Assembly: GCA_009778275.1 (NCBI GenBank)
Contig: WRKC01000102.1
Span: forward strand, 1-40,018
Length of the DNA: 40,018 nt
Direction of reading: 5' to 3'
Origin: Methanomassiliicoccaceae archaeon
GTDB taxonomy: Archaea > Thermoplasmatota > Thermoplasmata > Methanomassiliicoccales > Methanomethylophilaceae
Shown here: one piece after another, positions 39,965-40,018 of the stretch
How positions within the stretch are numbered: the stretch's first letter is position 1
Layout: every line of letters starts with the position of its first letter
The notes under the pieces: generated by a model
Seen by the model: only the letters and a program-made list of their open reading frames with translations
Database searches by the model: none
Told to the model about the DNA's origin: nothing
Position numbers and translations under genes: made by a program

Positions 39965-40018
39965 GATGAAAATATATCATTCCATGCATTAATAACATTA
40001 ATGTCCGTCAAACACCTC

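Overview
The window looks like a chromosomal segment of a euryarchaeon, most likely a Thermoplasmata-related methanogen of the Methanomassiliicoccales type. The informational genes are archaeal: an Orc1/Cdc6 initiator, an RFC small subunit, a TtuA/Ncs6-type tRNA thiolase and a COG1325-like exosome-associated protein. Promoters are archaeal, with TATA boxes about 25 bp upstream of start codons and many apparently leaderless genes. Genes of bacterial flavour (formate-tetrahydrofolate ligase, an RsuA/RluF-type pseudouridine synthase, two Hsp70s) are mixed in. None of the roughly 40 genes read here ends in TAG. The only TAG found inside a convincing reading frame interrupts a MerR regulator, which suggests a pyrrolysine-decoding lineage. 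This lineage call is an inference: no mcr, methyltransferase or pyl gene is in the window.

Layout. 1-9.3 kb is largely housekeeping: the 3' end of cysS with an overlapping radical SAM gene; a minus-strand run nif3-like, cdc6, ttuA; a paaK/MFS-transporter pair under a palindromic operator; a VOC protein; and rfcS. 9.3-11.7 kb holds a nitroreductase, an SDR oxidoreductase and the amber-interrupted MerR regulator, with tandem palindromes in the convergent gap. 11.7-16 kb carries four Sel1-repeat proteins, three of them in one minus-strand operon. Formate-tetrahydrofolate ligase follows.

17.9-26.7 kb is the most striking part. Five tightly packed plus-strand genes encode an Hsp70 fused to a von Willebrand factor A domain, a 1006-residue zinc-ribbon/FN3-like protein with a possible J-like N-terminus, a zinc-ribbon P-loop GTPase, a GrpE-like exchange factor and a second, lid-less Hsp70. 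A palindrome and TATA boxes precede the operon and a strong hairpin terminator follows it. A zinc-ribbon membrane protein comes next, and a membrane-anchored paralogue of the GTPase lies at 29-30.5 kb. Together this looks like a dedicated chaperone/GTPase/vWA machine, separate from the ordinary DnaK system.

26.7-40 kb is mixed: RsuA-type synthase, pirin, parvulin, a DUF2188-like protein, two adjacent phage-tail/contractile-injection tube-like proteins (gp19 family) without sheath or baseplate, an exported seven-repeat propeller-like surface protein, tRNA-Ile(GAU), a CNNM/CorC transporter-like protein, several small membrane or zinc proteins, an FMN split-barrel protein and a short cysteine-rich PAS protein. 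I saw no CRISPR array, intact insertion sequence or rRNA.
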